Positions 18,071 through 25,590 of a DNA stretch of 53,644 bases are shown in pieces. The notes under the pieces were generated by a model. The model was not told the DNA's origin. It did not search any database and was given only the letters and a program-made list of their open reading frames with translations. The position numbers and the translations under genes are program-made. Where the stretch lies: assembly GCA_964495785.1 (NCBI GenBank), contig CAZBXL010000019.1, forward strand, positions 1-53,644. The letters run 5' to 3'. The stretch is from RFSX01 sp964495785. GTDB taxonomy: Bacteria; Bacteroidota; Bacteroidia; Chitinophagales; Saprospiraceae. Position 1 is the first letter of the stretch; each line of letters opens with the position of its first letter.

Positions 18071-19339
18071 ATGGAGCAATTGTATAAGGTTTTTGTTGAT
18101 TCCAACGGAGTATCTATTGATTCTCGAACGATACAAAAAGGGCAAATTTATTTTGCAATAAAAGGCGATAGATTTGATGGTCATCAATTTGTAGATGAAG
18201 TCATAGAAAAAGGTGCTTCTTTAGCTGTGGTCCATGACGAAAAATATCTCAGAGGTGATAAGACATTATTAGTGACTGATACGCTTAGAAGTCTTCAAGA
18301 TTTAGCCCATTATCATCGGATGCAATTTAATACCCCTGTAATAGGAATCACTGGATCTAATGGAAAGACTACAACTAAAGAATTGATACACGCAGTACTT
18401 AGTAGAAAGTATAAAGTACATACTACCAGTGGTAATTTCAATAATCATATAGGTGTTCCTCTTACGCTTCTGTCTGCAGAATTAGATAATGATATCCTGA
18501 TCATTGAGATGGGAGCCAATCGACTCAAAGATATAGATGAGTTATGTCATATCGCATCGCCTAATTATGGTCTGATTACAAATATTGGCTTAGCTCATAT
18601 CGAAGGGTTTGGATCTTATGAAAATATCATTATCGGTAAGACAGAGTTATATCGCTATATAGATTCTAACGGTGGTTATATCTTCTACAATGATGAAGAC
18701 AAGGTATTACATAAAAATCTCCCTAAGCATACGGAGTGTATACCTTACATGGTCGATGACATAGAATTTAAGTATCAACAACCGACCCTGGCTTTTGAGG
18801 ATACAGAAATGAATGAGACTTATGAGACCAAGTTATTTGGGATGTATAACGAGACAAATATAGAAGCTGCCATCACCTTAGGCAGGTATTTCAGAGTATT
18901 AGATGAAGAGATCTTCGATGCTATCAGAAGCTATATTCCTTCTATGAACAGATCTCAGATAACAAAATATTCTGGGGTTACATTTATTAAGGATGCATAC
19001 AACGCTAATCCTAACAGTATGAAGTTAAGCATTAAGAGTATGATGAATTATGCTACGCCTCACAAATGTCTGGTTTTAGGAGACATGAAAGAATTAGGAG
19101 ATGAGGGTATTAATCTACACAAAGAAATACTGACCTATTTATCTGATTATCAATGGACTAAAGTTATTTTGGTAGGTCCATTGTTTACTGCAGCCAATGA
19201 GGACTTTGGTTACGTAAGTTATAACAATGCCAATGACCTTAAAGAGGACATGTCAAAATTATTATCAGATTGGAATAACTGTATAGTACTACTCAAGGGT
19301 TCTCGATCAATGCAATTAGAGTCGATAATCGAGTCATAG
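18071..19339 (+). CDS. murF: UDP-MurNAc-tripeptide--D-alanyl-D-alanine ligase
   Basis: MurF is the cytoplasmic ATP-dependent ligase that adds D-Ala-D-Ala to the UDP-MurNAc-tripeptide in peptidoglycan synthesis. At 422 aa it is slightly short but complete. The N-terminal domain has the expected VSIDSRTIQKGQIYFAIKG (about residues 14-32). The Mur-ligase ATP loop GITGSNGKTTTKE is at 92-104, TTSGNFNNHIGVPLTLL follows, and IIEMGANRLKDI carries the conserved acidic residue. The C-terminal domain has KDAYNANPNSMKLSI and LVLGDMKELG, both typical of MurF. It stands apart from any dcw cluster; the PL6 gene upstream is on the same strand but functionally unrelated. Confidence 0.95.
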   Translation: MEQLYKVFVDSNGVSIDSRTIQKGQIYFAIKGDRFDGHQFVDEVIEKGASLAVVHDEKYLRGDKTLLVTDTLRSLQDLAHYHRMQFNTPVIGITGSNGKTTTKELIHAVLSRKYKVHTTSGNFNNHIGVPLTLLSAELDNDILIIEMGANRLKDIDELCHIASPNYGLITNIGLAHIEGFGSYENIIIGKTELYRYIDSNGGYIFYNDEDKVLHKNLPKHTECIPYMVDDIEFKYQQPTLAFEDTEMNETYETKLFGMYNETNIEAAITLGRYFRVLDEEIFDAIRSYIPSMNRSQITKYSGVTFIKDAYNANPNSMKLSIKSMMNYATPHKCLVLGDMKELGDEGINLHKEILTYLSDYQWTKVILVGPLFTAANEDFGYVSYNNANDLKEDMSKLLSDWNNCIVLLKGSRSMQLESIIES

Positions 19340-19392
19340 ACTGATCTATTATTTGTAATACAATTCTTAAAGAAAATTGAGTATCGAGGTCA

Positions 19393-20295
19393 TCAACTGA
19401 TAGCTAAAATGATATCTGGAATCTGACCTTGTATAAGATCATTATAATCTTCCTCCGTGCATGGATACGTCTTATTATCGATGGGATGCACGAAAGACCA
19501 TCTTTTAGTGATTTTGCTTTTTGTAAATTGAATAGGGTCTTCTGAGAGTTCACTTTGCACGAGGTAAGTCGTGTTATTCTCAGGCTTAGTATCGATATTT
19601 TTGTGAAGGCATCCTTCAAGGAAATACCAAAACATCAAACTAATAAATTCTTCTCTATCACCCTCCAGTGCCTCCTCTCCCATATTCATGCAGAATAGTT
19701 GTAGGCCAGAAGATAGGCCTGCAGATCTTGAAATTGTACATGCTTCGTATATATCAAATCCAGTAATATCCGAAGTGTTACTAAATGAATCTTGTTTTCT
19801 CACTGCATCAATATTAAAAAATACTGTATCTGACTTCCTGATAAGAGCATCTGCAAGCTCACTGGACTGCTTATATTCTCCAAGGCTGACGGAAGGCTTA
19901 ACAGGTACAGCACCTAAATGTCTCTGATACCCTATGTTATGTCTTGTAGTAATGGACTTTTTAGATATGTAAATCGGGTCATTATCTATATTTTTAAAAT
20001 TGTCAAGTTCCTTGCAAGACGCGATTATAAAACTAACCCCTGATTCTATACAACTTACTGATTCTGATACGCTTGTGAGAGAATGTACACTTAGATTAAA
20101 CTTCTCATATATGTTAAGCTTATCGCATAACTTTGAATAAAAGCTATCTTTTACTACCTTTTCACCGAGAATAAGATTTATCGATTCTTTTTGGGAGCCT
20201 GGATATCTCACCAAAAATTTCTCGAATAAATGACAACTGAGACGCGGTTCAGATGAACTGTCTATCTCGTTATTGGTATTGCTGTATTTGCTCAT
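19393..20295 (-). CDS. diverged formimidoylglutamase/arginase-fold protein, probably without metal centre
   Basis: This 300-aa protein resembles the formimidoylglutamase-like branch of the arginase (ureohydrolase) superfamily found in Bacteroidota, as I remember it. Points of contact are NIGYQRHL (about 118-125), FFNIDAVRKQDSF, TGFDIYEACTISRSAGLS, LMFWYFLEGC, the TKSKITKRWSFV segment and the C-terminal YPCTEEDYNDLIQGQIPD. Active enzymes of the superfamily bind two Mn ions through GGxHD, DAHxD and SxDxD motifs. Here I cannot find the first two, and the third appears only as NIDAVRKQD, so catalysis is doubtful. A structural or regulatory role is possible. It is convergent with murF, with 53 bp between the stops, and has no signal peptide. 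The family call is by eye. Confidence 0.6.
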   Translation of the reverse strand: MSKYSNTNNEIDSSSEPRLSCHLFEKFLVRYPGSQKESINLILGEKVVKDSFYSKLCDKLNIYEKFNLSVHSLTSVSESVSCIESGVSFIIASCKELDNFKNIDNDPIYISKKSITTRHNIGYQRHLGAVPVKPSVSLGEYKQSSELADALIRKSDTVFFNIDAVRKQDSFSNTSDITGFDIYEACTISRSAGLSSGLQLFCMNMGEEALEGDREEFISLMFWYFLEGCLHKNIDTKPENNTTYLVQSELSEDPIQFTKSKITKRWSFVHPIDNKTYPCTEEDYNDLIQGQIPDIILAIS

Positions 20296-20495
20296 GAGCT
20301 GATATGTTGTGATACAAAATTAGTAAATGCTGAAAATAAATGATTTAAATATTACATTTATTTGTAATATATAATTAATTTTACTCCGTTATTAATGATA
20401 ATGGACATTTGAGACTGCCTAATTTATAGTAATAATAGTGTGCACAGAGCTATAAGTATAGGCTTAATAACACTTGATAATTGAGATTTAGAAAC

Positions 20496-22562
20496 ATGGA
20501 AAACTACAACATGAACTTTTTATCTAACTGGAAAGTAGCAATGCTCTTTCTATTTTTTGCACCATTAGCCCTAATGGCGCAAGATCCCGATCCCACGATC
20601 ATATCTACTTCTGAAGAAGAATTAGAGGAAGATGATTATAAGGATACTTGGAAGACTCCTAACATCACTGACGAGATGACGATCGATGATGAACAGAATA
20701 AGTCATGGAGAATGGGAGACTACAAGTTTTCTTCTAAGCCTAAAAACTCTTGGGAGGTCGGACTCCATGCGGGTCATTTTTTCATAGATGGCGATGTAGA
20801 TAGAGAAATACCAGGAGGATGGGGTGTAGGACTACACTTAAGAAAAGCAATTAATTACTCATTCTCAATAAGAGGTTCATTATTCTACGGTATGGCCAAA
20901 GGAATAGAGAATCAATTCTGGAGACATAAATTCAACACCAGTGGTGGGGGTATTAATCAGATAGGAGGTGGTCTTGTAGAGCCTACTTTTGATCCTTATG
21001 ATCCTACGACAGGAGGTCCTGGAGAATGGATTCCTTCTTTTAGAACGCAGTATGTATCTGCTGATATGGCAGTTGTACTAAATATCGGTAATTTATTGTT
21101 CCACCAAGAAAGAAATAAGTGGAACTGGTATGCTGCTATAGGAGTGGGATTAGATCATCATACAGCTAATCTTGATTTATTAAATGCATCTGGTGACCCT
21201 TACGGTACAGGTATAGATGGCGGTATAAGACAAGCCATAGGATGGACTCAAGAAAGATTCAATACAAAAGCAGGAAGAGATGAGATAGAAGCAAGTATCG
21301 AAGCTATATATGATGGTGTGTATGAGACTGAAGGTTTCAAAAAAGCAGGTATTTTCAGATTTGGTGATGACTTCAATGTACACGTGGTCTTTATACCATC
21401 TATGGGTATCTCAAGAAAAATAACAAAGAGAATCAATATCGGAATTGAACATCAAATATTCTTATCTGATAATGACTATTTAGATGGCATTAAATTCCGT
21501 ACTGCAGTCGATCAAACCAATAATGCAGATATAGGACACTATACACATATGAGATTAGGATTAAATATCGGAAACTTTGATAAAGTAACTGAGCCATTAT
21601 ATTGGTTAAATCCTATGGACATTGCATTTACAGAATTGAATGATTTAAAAAATCAACCTCAATTAGACCTTACGGATGAGGATCAGGATGGTGTTATCGA
21701 TATGCTCGATCAAGAGCTAAACACACCAGAAGGATGTCCTGTAGATACAAGAGGTGTACTTCTTGATAGTGATGGTGACGGCATAGTTGATTGTGAGGAC
21801 AAAGAGCCTTACAGTAGACCTGGTTGTCCGATCGATGAATATGGAGTGGCAAATTGCGAAGAAGAATGTTGTGCATCAGAAGATGACATAAATAAACTAA
21901 TAGATGCAAGAGCTGAAGAATTTAAAGCAGCAGCACTGTCTAATAGCTCTAACTATGGCGGAGGCGGAACTGTATCAAGAACAGTTACCAATCCTGACGG
22001 CACGACTACAATTATCAGAGAGCCAGCAAGAACGGTTACTAATGCTGACGGTACGACGACTATCGTAAGAGAGCCATCAAGAAATAACAGTGGCACTTAC
22101 GTAAGTTCTGGATGTGGAGATTGGTTCTTACCGATGATACATTATGACCTTAACAAGTATAGCATCAAGCCAGAATACTTCAGTCACTTACATAATGTTG
22201 CTCAGGTAATGAAAAAGTGCCCGACAGTATGTGTAACAGCTCAAGGTTTTACTGATAGCAGAAATTCAAACGATTACAATAGAGTGTTATCTTATAGAAG
22301 AGCAAAATCAGCTGTAGATTATCTTGTTGATAATTATGCAATTGATAGAAGTAGAATAAAATTAATGTACGGAGGAGAAGAGAATCCTATGGTTAACTCT
22401 CCGACATCTGAGGCTCACCACTTCATGAATAGAAGGGTAGAGTTCAGAACTTGTGACGCTGTAGATTTTGATATGGCACCACCTGAAGGTACAAGTACAT
22501 TATCATCTGGAAGCAGTTCGCAGCCGGATTATTACAAAGGGAATAAGTCATCTGGATATTAA
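20496..22562 (+). CDS. OmpA-family outer-membrane protein with thrombospondin-3-like repeats
   Basis: A protein of about 688 aa from the ATG at 20496; the ATG at 20511 gives an even tidier signal peptide ending in ALMAQ. Residues about 60-400 look like an outer-membrane beta-barrel (alternating aromatic strands, EVGLHAGHFFIDGDVD, KRINIGIEHQIFLSD). A calcium-binding type thrombospondin-3 region follows with DEDQDGVIDMLD and DSDGDGIVDCEDKEP, rich in Cys (EEECC). Next are two tandem copies of a 17-residue unit, then an OmpA-like peptidoglycan-binding domain (IHYDLNKYSI, TAQGFTDSRNSNDYN, LSYRRAKSAVDYLV, FMNRRVEF). The likely role is to tie the outer membrane to peptidoglycan. A terminator follows. 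Confidence 0.85.
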   Translation: MENYNMNFLSNWKVAMLFLFFAPLALMAQDPDPTIISTSEEELEEDDYKDTWKTPNITDEMTIDDEQNKSWRMGDYKFSSKPKNSWEVGLHAGHFFIDGDVDREIPGGWGVGLHLRKAINYSFSIRGSLFYGMAKGIENQFWRHKFNTSGGGINQIGGGLVEPTFDPYDPTTGGPGEWIPSFRTQYVSADMAVVLNIGNLLFHQERNKWNWYAAIGVGLDHHTANLDLLNASGDPYGTGIDGGIRQAIGWTQERFNTKAGRDEIEASIEAIYDGVYETEGFKKAGIFRFGDDFNVHVVFIPSMGISRKITKRINIGIEHQIFLSDNDYLDGIKFRTAVDQTNNADIGHYTHMRLGLNIGNFDKVTEPLYWLNPMDIAFTELNDLKNQPQLDLTDEDQDGVIDMLDQELNTPEGCPVDTRGVLLDSDGDGIVDCEDKEPYSRPGCPIDEYGVANCEEECCASEDDINKLIDARAEEFKAAALSNSSNYGGGGTVSRTVTNPDGTTTIIREPARTVTNADGTTTIVREPSRNNSGTYVSSGCGDWFLPMIHYDLNKYSIKPEYFSHLHNVAQVMKKCPTVCVTAQGFTDSRNSNDYNRVLSYRRAKSAVDYLVDNYAIDRSRIKLMYGGEENPMVNSPTSEAHHFMNRRVEFRTCDAVDFDMAPPEGTSTLSSGSSSQPDYYKGNKSSGY
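21978..22079 (+). repeat. two 51-bp coding repeats in the OmpA-family gene
   Basis: Two head-to-tail 51-bp units (21978-22028 and 22029-22079) encode RTVTNPDGTTTIIREPA and RTVTNADGTTTIVREPS. They form a linker between the Cys-rich TSP3 region and the OmpA domain. The DNA copies have diverged at several synonymous positions, so the duplication is not recent. Confidence 0.85.
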
Positions 22563-22590
22563 TAAGACATATGATTTAGGAATATTAAAA

Positions 22591-22625
22591 AAGCTCTGGG
22601 ATTAATTTCTCAGGGCTTTTTTAAG
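22591..22625 (+). terminator. Rho-independent terminator after the OmpA-family gene
   Basis: AAGCTCTGGG pairs with CTCAGGGCTT through a stem with two G-T wobbles and is followed by a run of T. It starts 28 bp after the stop codon. Confidence 0.8.
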
Positions 22626-22631
22626 TTATAC

Positions 22632-22731
22632 NNNNNNNNNNNNNNNNNNNNNNNNNNNNNNNNNNNNNNNNNNNNNNNNNNNNNNNNNNNNNNNNNNNNN
22701 NNNNNNNNNNNNNNNNNNNNNNNNNNNNNNN
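22632..22731. other. assembly gap (100 N)
   Basis: Exactly 100 N, the usual placeholder for a gap of unknown size. Genes could be missing between the OmpA-family terminator and the DUF2945 gene. Confidence 0.98.
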
Positions 22732-22739
22732 AAAAAGTT

Positions 22740-22949
22740 ATGATAAGAGAAGGCTCAGAAGTAAAATGGAAATGGGGAAACGGCTACGGTGAAGGGAAAG
22801 TAATAGAAACTTACAATGAAAGTGTAAGTAAGACCATAGAAGGTAGTAAGATTACTCGAAACGGAGAAACAAATAATAAAGCTTTGTACATAGAAACTGA
22901 TGATGGTAGTCATGTACTAAAGCTCGAAAGCGAAGTAGAAAAAAATTAG
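22740..22949 (+). CDS. DUF2945 (hypervirulence-associated TUDOR-like) small protein
   Basis: A 69-aa protein matching DUF2945 by eye: it starts with the SH3/TUDOR-like GSEVKWKWGNGYGEGKVIE, continues with SKTIEGSKITRNGE and ends with ALYIETDDGSHVLKLESEV. These proteins are small and cytoplasmic; their function is not established. The ATG is only 8 bp after the assembly gap, so its promoter is lost. It lies 23 bp before the HPF-like gene on the same strand and is probably co-transcribed with it. Confidence 0.85.
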   Translation: MIREGSEVKWKWGNGYGEGKVIETYNESVSKTIEGSKITRNGETNNKALYIETDDGSHVLKLESEVEKN

Positions 22950-22972
22950 TAGAACCTGAAAAACATAAAGAC

Positions 22973-23299
22973 ATGAAATATAACATAGAAGCACCTTTTA
23001 ATTTTTCTGAAAAGGACAAGAGTATAATAGAACAGAAATTAGACAGTTTGAGTAAATTCAATATCGGGGCCACTGCAGCAGATATCTTTTTTAAAGAAAA
23101 AGATGGGACAAACGTAGGTGATATACACTCAGAGATCAGATTGTATATTAAAGGCACTGACATTTTTGCCGAGAGTTATGATTCTCAAGCTATTGTAGCA
23201 TTTAATCATACTTTTGATGCAGTTAAGAGGCAAGTCATTAAGCTCAAAGAAAAGCGAAAAGATCATCATAGCGATATCAAAAATATAGATTTGAATTAA
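22973..23299 (+). CDS. HPF/RaiA-like ribosome hibernation factor (short form)
   Basis: This 108-aa protein fits the ribosome-hibernation promoting factor / sigma-54 modulation fold: a beta-alpha-beta-beta-beta-alpha order, with the first helix FSEKDKSIIEQKLDSLSKF, the strand pair IHSEIRLYIKG and DIFAESYD, and a last helix with AFNHTFDAVKRQVIKLKEKR. The conserved pattern of a dynamic strand pair plus a basic C-terminal helix binds the 30S decoding region and stalls ribosomes when growth stops. It lacks the long C-terminal dimerisation domain, so it is the short type. A shared terminator separates it from pdhC. Confidence 0.82.
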   Translation: MKYNIEAPFNFSEKDKSIIEQKLDSLSKFNIGATAADIFFKEKDGTNVGDIHSEIRLYIKGTDIFAESYDSQAIVAFNHTFDAVKRQVIKLKEKRKDHHSDIKNIDLN

Positions 23300-23330
23300 T
23301 CAATCTATAGAAAGTAAAGTTCTCAAACTA

Positions 23331-23369
23331 AAAGGGATAGATGCATTAAATGCAACTATCCCTTTTTTA
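23331..23369. terminator. terminator between convergent hpf-like and pdhC genes
   Basis: AAAGGGATAG and CTATCCCTTT form a 10-bp perfect stem around a 15-nt loop that itself contains TGCATT/AATGCA. A T run follows on the plus strand, and a T-rich stretch follows on the minus strand, so it can serve both genes. Confidence 0.82.
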
Positions 23370-23393
23370 TTTCTAATATCTTAACTCTTATTT

Positions 23394-24722
23394 CTAAGCC
23401 AATATCTTTACAGGATTTTCTAAGAAAGCTTTAAGAGTCTGTAAGAAGGCTGCTCCTTTAGCACCGTCTACAATTCTATGATCACATGATAATGTCACTT
23501 TCATCATATTACCTACTACGATCTGACCATCTTTTACTATAGGTTTTTCGACGATCGTACCTACAGCAAGGATGCATGCATCTGGTGGATTAATGATGGC
23601 AGTAAATTCTTCAATATCAAACATCCCTAAGTTACTTATTGTGAACGTATTACCGCTCATTTCTTCAGGAGATAGCTTTCTTTCTTTGGCCTTGCCAGCT
23701 AATGTTTTGATCTCAGACTTAATCATAGTCAGAGACTTGAGGTCAGCATCTCTGATGACTGGAACAAGTAGACCTTCTTCTACAGCTACGGCTACACCTA
23801 TATTGATGTTTTGATGATAAGTTATTTTATCTCCTAACCAAGAACCATTAATTAATGGATGTTTTCTGAGAGCAGCAGCACTGGCTTTGACAACCATATC
23901 ATTAAATGATATTCTAACCTCTGCATCCTCATTGATAGCTTTTCTTGCAGCTATAGAATTGTCCATGTTGATCTCAACAGTAAGGTAAAAGTGAGGTGCC
24001 GAGAACTTGCTTTCTCCAAGTCTCTTAGCAATCACTTTTCTCATTTGTGAGATAGGCTTATCACCATAGATGTCAGGATTGATATTGCTGATCATCTGAG
24101 GCATAGCTGCTTGAGAGCTACTTGCCTTAGCTGTACCGTTTTCTATAGCGTTTTCAATGTCTGTTTTTACGATTCTTCCATTCTCTCCAGAACCTGAAAT
24201 CATACTCAGGTCTAAACCACTATCACTGGCCATTTTTTTAGCCAATGGAGAAGCAAATATTCTACCGTCATTATGAGACTGATTATGCGTAGCTTGTGAT
24301 GACTTAGATGGCGCTGGAGAAGTAGATGCTGTACTTTTCTTTTCACTCTTAGTTTCTTTTATATCTTCTTTCTTAGGTTCCTCCTTCTGAGTTCCAGAAT
24401 TCTGAGCACCATTATCTGATGCTTTAGATTCGCTACTAGAGCCTCCTCCGGATTGTATTTCAGCTAATAGATCATCTATATTTTCCCCTTTGCTGCCTAT
24501 GATAGCTATGACGCCCTCAACAGGCACAGGCCCTTCAGCTACTCCTATATGTAATAATACCCCAGAGTTAAAACTTTCCAGCTCCATCGTCGCTTTGTCC
24601 GTTTCTACTTCTGCAAGTATATCACCTGGTTCTACTTCGTCACCTACTTTTTTCTGCCAACCTACAATGTTGCCTTCCTCCATTGTATCACTAAGTCGAG
24701 GCATCTTTATTACTTCTGCCAT
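23394..24722 (-). CDS. pdhC: pyruvate dehydrogenase E2, dihydrolipoamide acetyltransferase
   Basis: This 442-aa protein is the E2 core of a 2-oxo acid dehydrogenase complex, most likely pyruvate dehydrogenase, transferring acetyl from lipoamide to CoA. It has one N-terminal lipoyl domain (residues 1-80) with the lipoylated Lys in VETDKATMELES. A Ser/Lys/Glu-rich linker (about 95-150) follows, then the peripheral subunit-binding domain (about 153-190; FASPLAKKMA, GSGENGRIVKTDIE). The catalytic domain (about 215-442) has ISQMRKVIAKRL, PHFYLTVEINM, NTFTISNLGMF and the active-site HRIVDGAKGA with its catalytic His and Asp. E1 is not beside it. Annotation as pyruvate rather than another 2-oxo acid E2 rests on the ETDKATME and SNLGMF style and is not certain. 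Confidence 0.92.
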   Translation of the reverse strand: MAEVIKMPRLSDTMEEGNIVGWQKKVGDEVEPGDILAEVETDKATMELESFNSGVLLHIGVAEGPVPVEGVIAIIGSKGENIDDLLAEIQSGGGSSSESKASDNGAQNSGTQKEEPKKEDIKETKSEKKSTASTSPAPSKSSQATHNQSHNDGRIFASPLAKKMASDSGLDLSMISGSGENGRIVKTDIENAIENGTAKASSSQAAMPQMISNINPDIYGDKPISQMRKVIAKRLGESKFSAPHFYLTVEINMDNSIAARKAINEDAEVRISFNDMVVKASAAALRKHPLINGSWLGDKITYHQNINIGVAVAVEEGLLVPVIRDADLKSLTMIKSEIKTLAGKAKERKLSPEEMSGNTFTISNLGMFDIEEFTAIINPPDACILAVGTIVEKPIVKDGQIVVGNMMKVTLSCDHRIVDGAKGAAFLQTLKAFLENPVKILA

Positions 24723-24958
24723 TTTGTTTGTTTTTATTGTAAACTAAACACTAATTTAATCATGATTTGAAATAAAAGTACAATATTACTATACAAGAAC
24801 CCTTTCAGGGGAATATTGTTAGATAATTTTGGTGAAAACTCGAAAAAACCGAATGTGAGACTCTATGATATAGAAGCATATCTATAATATACCTTAATTC
24901 ATCATTAGAATAACGCTTGTTGTATTTTATTAATGTGTAAATAGCTATTTTTGAGATA

Positions 24959-25576
24959 ATGAAATTCTCTTCCAAGACATTAGAAAAAGCGGTGGATGCT
25001 CTAAGCTTACTGCCAAGTATAGGTAGAAAATCTGCATTGAGATTGGCATTACACTTAGCTGATAACGATACGGAAAAAAAAGATAAAATTATAGCCGCTA
25101 TAGCAGCACTTCGTGATGATCTAAAGTCATGTAAAGAATGCCATAATTTTTCAGATACAGATGTATGTGATATTTGTTCTGACACGTTGCGTAATCATAA
25201 GACAATATGTGTAGTAGAATCAGTCAAGGATGTGATGGCTATAGAAAACACTCAACAGTTTAGTGGTGTGTATCATGTACTTGGAGGTGTCATATCACCT
25301 CTTGAAGGTGTAGGGCCAGAAGATCTTAATATTGACTCTCTTGTTCTTCGTATTAATAGTGAAGAAGATATCGATGAGTTAATCATGGCCATTAGTCCTA
25401 CTATAGAAGGAGATACAACGATATACTACATTTCTAAATTACTCGAAGGAAAAGTAAAAGTATCTACGATCGCAAGAGGTGTTTCATTTGGTGGTGAATT
25501 AGAATATGCAGATGAGCTGACACTCGGCAGATCCATACATAGCAGAACAGTGTATAATCAGGAAATCTCTTTATAA
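24959..25576 (+). CDS. recR: recombination mediator protein RecR
   Basis: RecR (205 aa) acts with RecO and RecF to load RecA on gapped DNA. It begins with the helix-hairpin-helix region LSLLPSIGRKSALRLALHL. The C4 zinc finger CKECHNFSDTDVCDIC comes at about residues 60-75. The Toprim domain begins with TICVVESVKDVMAIE and continues with GVYHVLGGVISPLEGVGP, both highly conserved in RecR, and a late YADELTLGRS matches the family. It is divergent from pdhC and 14 bp ahead of the glycosyltransferase gene, with which it probably forms an operon. Confidence 0.96.
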   Translation: MKFSSKTLEKAVDALSLLPSIGRKSALRLALHLADNDTEKKDKIIAAIAALRDDLKSCKECHNFSDTDVCDICSDTLRNHKTICVVESVKDVMAIENTQQFSGVYHVLGGVISPLEGVGPEDLNIDSLVLRINSEEDIDELIMAISPTIEGDTTIYYISKLLEGKVKVSTIARGVSFGGELEYADELTLGRSIHSRTVYNQEISL

Positions 25577-25590
25577 GATCTATATCCCTG

